DNA of 8,886 nucleotides from Tardiphaga sp. (GTDB taxonomy: Bacteria; Pseudomonadota; Alphaproteobacteria; Rhizobiales; Xanthobacteraceae): assembly GCA_028290765.1 (NCBI GenBank), contig JAQGJF010000325.1:1-8886 (forward strand), written 5' to 3'. The position numbers and the translations under genes are program-made. Of this stretch, positions 8,151 to 8,886 are shown one piece after another. How positions within the stretch are numbered: position 1 is the stretch's first letter; each line of letters opens with the position of its first letter. The notes beneath the pieces are model-generated. The model worked only from the letters and a program-made list of their open reading frames with translations, did not search any database and was not told the DNA's origin.

Positions 8151-8156
8151 GGTCCT

Positions 8157-8886
8157 ATGGACTTACCCTCGGTCGCGGAACGGACAGAGCGGCCTTACAT
8201 CTCAACGGGGCATTTGCCCGAGCCCGAGACAGTGCAGACACTGGTGTCCGACGCCCACCGGCGTTTCGCGTCGAACGATGACGGGGAGAATTCACAGGTC
8301 TATCCGGCCCTTGCCAGGGTTCCACGCCACTTGTTCGGGGTTTGCGTCGTCGGCATCAGCGGTCGCGTCTATGGGGCCGGCGACATCGAATACGAATTCT
8401 CCATCATGAGCGTGTCAAAGCCGTTTGTGTTCGCGCTGGTGTGCGAGACGATCGGCGCGGAAGCGGCACGCGACCGGCTGGGCGCCAACGCCACCGGACT
8501 GCCGTTCAATTCGCTGGCCGCGATCGAGCACGGCGGCGGTCGAACCAACCCGATGGTGAACGCCGGCGCCATTGCGACCACGAGCCTGGTGCCGGGTTCG
8601 ACCGCGGAAGACAAATGGCAATTCATCCATGACGGACTGTCGCGCTTTGCTGGGCGACAATTGCGGCTGAACGATGAAGTCTACGCTTCGGCATCGGACA
8701 CCAATTTTCGCAATCGCAGCATCGCCCGCCTGCTGCAGAGCTACGACCGGATCTATTGCGACGCCAAACTGGCGACCGATCTCTACACGCGGCAGTGCTC
8801 GCTGAATGTGAGCGCCAGGGATCTGGCGGTCATGGGGGCGACGCTGGCCGACGGCGGGGTCAATCCGATCACCAGGGAACGCGTGG
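8157..8886 (+). CDS. glsA: Glutaminase A (partial, 3' end outside window)
   Basis: The frame from ATG 8157 is open for 243 codons and runs off the window. The protein hydrolyses L-glutamine to glutamate and ammonia (serine-dependent beta-lactamase-like fold). Family motifs are clear: SVSK at 85-88, giving the S-x-x-K catalytic pair S85/K88 (S66/K69 in E. coli YbaS), TGLPFNS, NPMVNAGAIATTSL with N135 (YbaS N117), NFRNR with N186 (N168), YTRQCS with Y210 (Y192), and LAVMGATLADGGVNP. Compared with YbaS it has about 18 extra residues at the N-terminus, which is polar with no signal peptide, so it should be cytoplasmic. By eye-alignment the glutamine-binding Glu161 of YbaS falls on Ala179 here. 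Typical glutaminases are about 310 residues; some relatives carry extra C-terminal regulatory domains, which cannot be judged from this fragment. A good ribosome binding site supports the start. The family call is firm. Confidence 0.93.
   Translation, partial: MDLPSVAERTERPYISTGHLPEPETVQTLVSDAHRRFASNDDGENSQVYPALARVPRHLFGVCVVGISGRVYGAGDIEYEFSIMSVSKPFVFALVCETIGAEAARDRLGANATGLPFNSLAAIEHGGGRTNPMVNAGAIATTSLVPGSTAEDKWQFIHDGLSRFAGRQLRLNDEVYASASDTNFRNRSIARLLQSYDRIYCDAKLATDLYTRQCSLNVSARDLAVMGATLADGGVNPITRERV

Larger units (their letters stand above)
7878..8156. promoter_or_regulatory. Divergent promoter region, metallophosphoesterase (-) and glutaminase (+)
   Basis: The 279 bases separate two divergently transcribed genes and must carry both promoters. 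The middle (about 7945-8055) is clearly AT-richer than the flanking genes. Short symmetric elements are visible: GCTGTG/CACAGC (7886-7903), CGCGACA/TGTCGCG (7914-7920 and 7938-7944), ACAAA-TT-TTTGT (7952-7963), a tandem CGGTTG repeat with period 8 (7995-8010), and GTAAC-GCGT-GTTAC (8088-8101). No coding frame is convincing; one plus-strand frame runs through the region but collides with the glutaminase in another frame. Confidence 0.6.

Noticed and set aside
7937..8281. 114-residue plus-strand frame across the intergenic region into the glutaminase
   Set aside because: TTG start without a ribosome binding site, and the second half is out of frame with a clearly recognised glutaminase.

Overview
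The window is GC-rich with GC-biased third codon positions, and its gene families and sequence style point to an alphaproteobacterium. A Bradyrhizobium/Rhodopseudomonas-like member of the Nitrobacteraceae is my best guess; this is inference from protein style, not a database match.

Layout from left to right: (1) positions 2-250, the last ~82 codons of a xanthine dehydrogenase/CO dehydrogenase-family molybdopterin-binding large subunit, plus strand. (2) 251-483, a non-coding gap with an AT-rich patch, leading to (3) an AI-2E/PerM-family membrane protein (484-1506, +) that probably starts at TTG. (4) A 131-base gap containing a strong imperfect dyad (1589-1619) directly before the ribosome binding site of (5) a two-gene RND efflux operon: periplasmic adaptor (1638-2876) and inner-membrane HAE1-type transporter (2873-6031), overlapping by ATGA. 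No outer-membrane channel gene or dedicated regulator is present in the window. (6) Convergent and only 7 bases away, a minus-strand membrane-anchored metallophosphoesterase (6039-7877) with an N-terminal four-helix membrane region and a complete set of metal-binding motifs. (7) A 279-base divergent promoter region (7878-8156) with several short dyads. (8) The first 243 codons of a glutaminase A (8157 to the window end, +), cut by the window edge.

The adaptor and transporter work together as the periplasmic and inner-membrane parts of a proton-driven tripartite efflux pump and presumably borrow an outer-membrane channel encoded elsewhere. The other genes look like independent transcription units, and I see no sign that they form one system with the pump. 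There is no tRNA, rRNA, CRISPR array, transposase or clear mobile-element boundary. The points most worth a second look are the dyad before the efflux operon, the metallophosphoesterase architecture, and a glutaminase substrate-binding position where Ala appears in place of the family's usual Glu.
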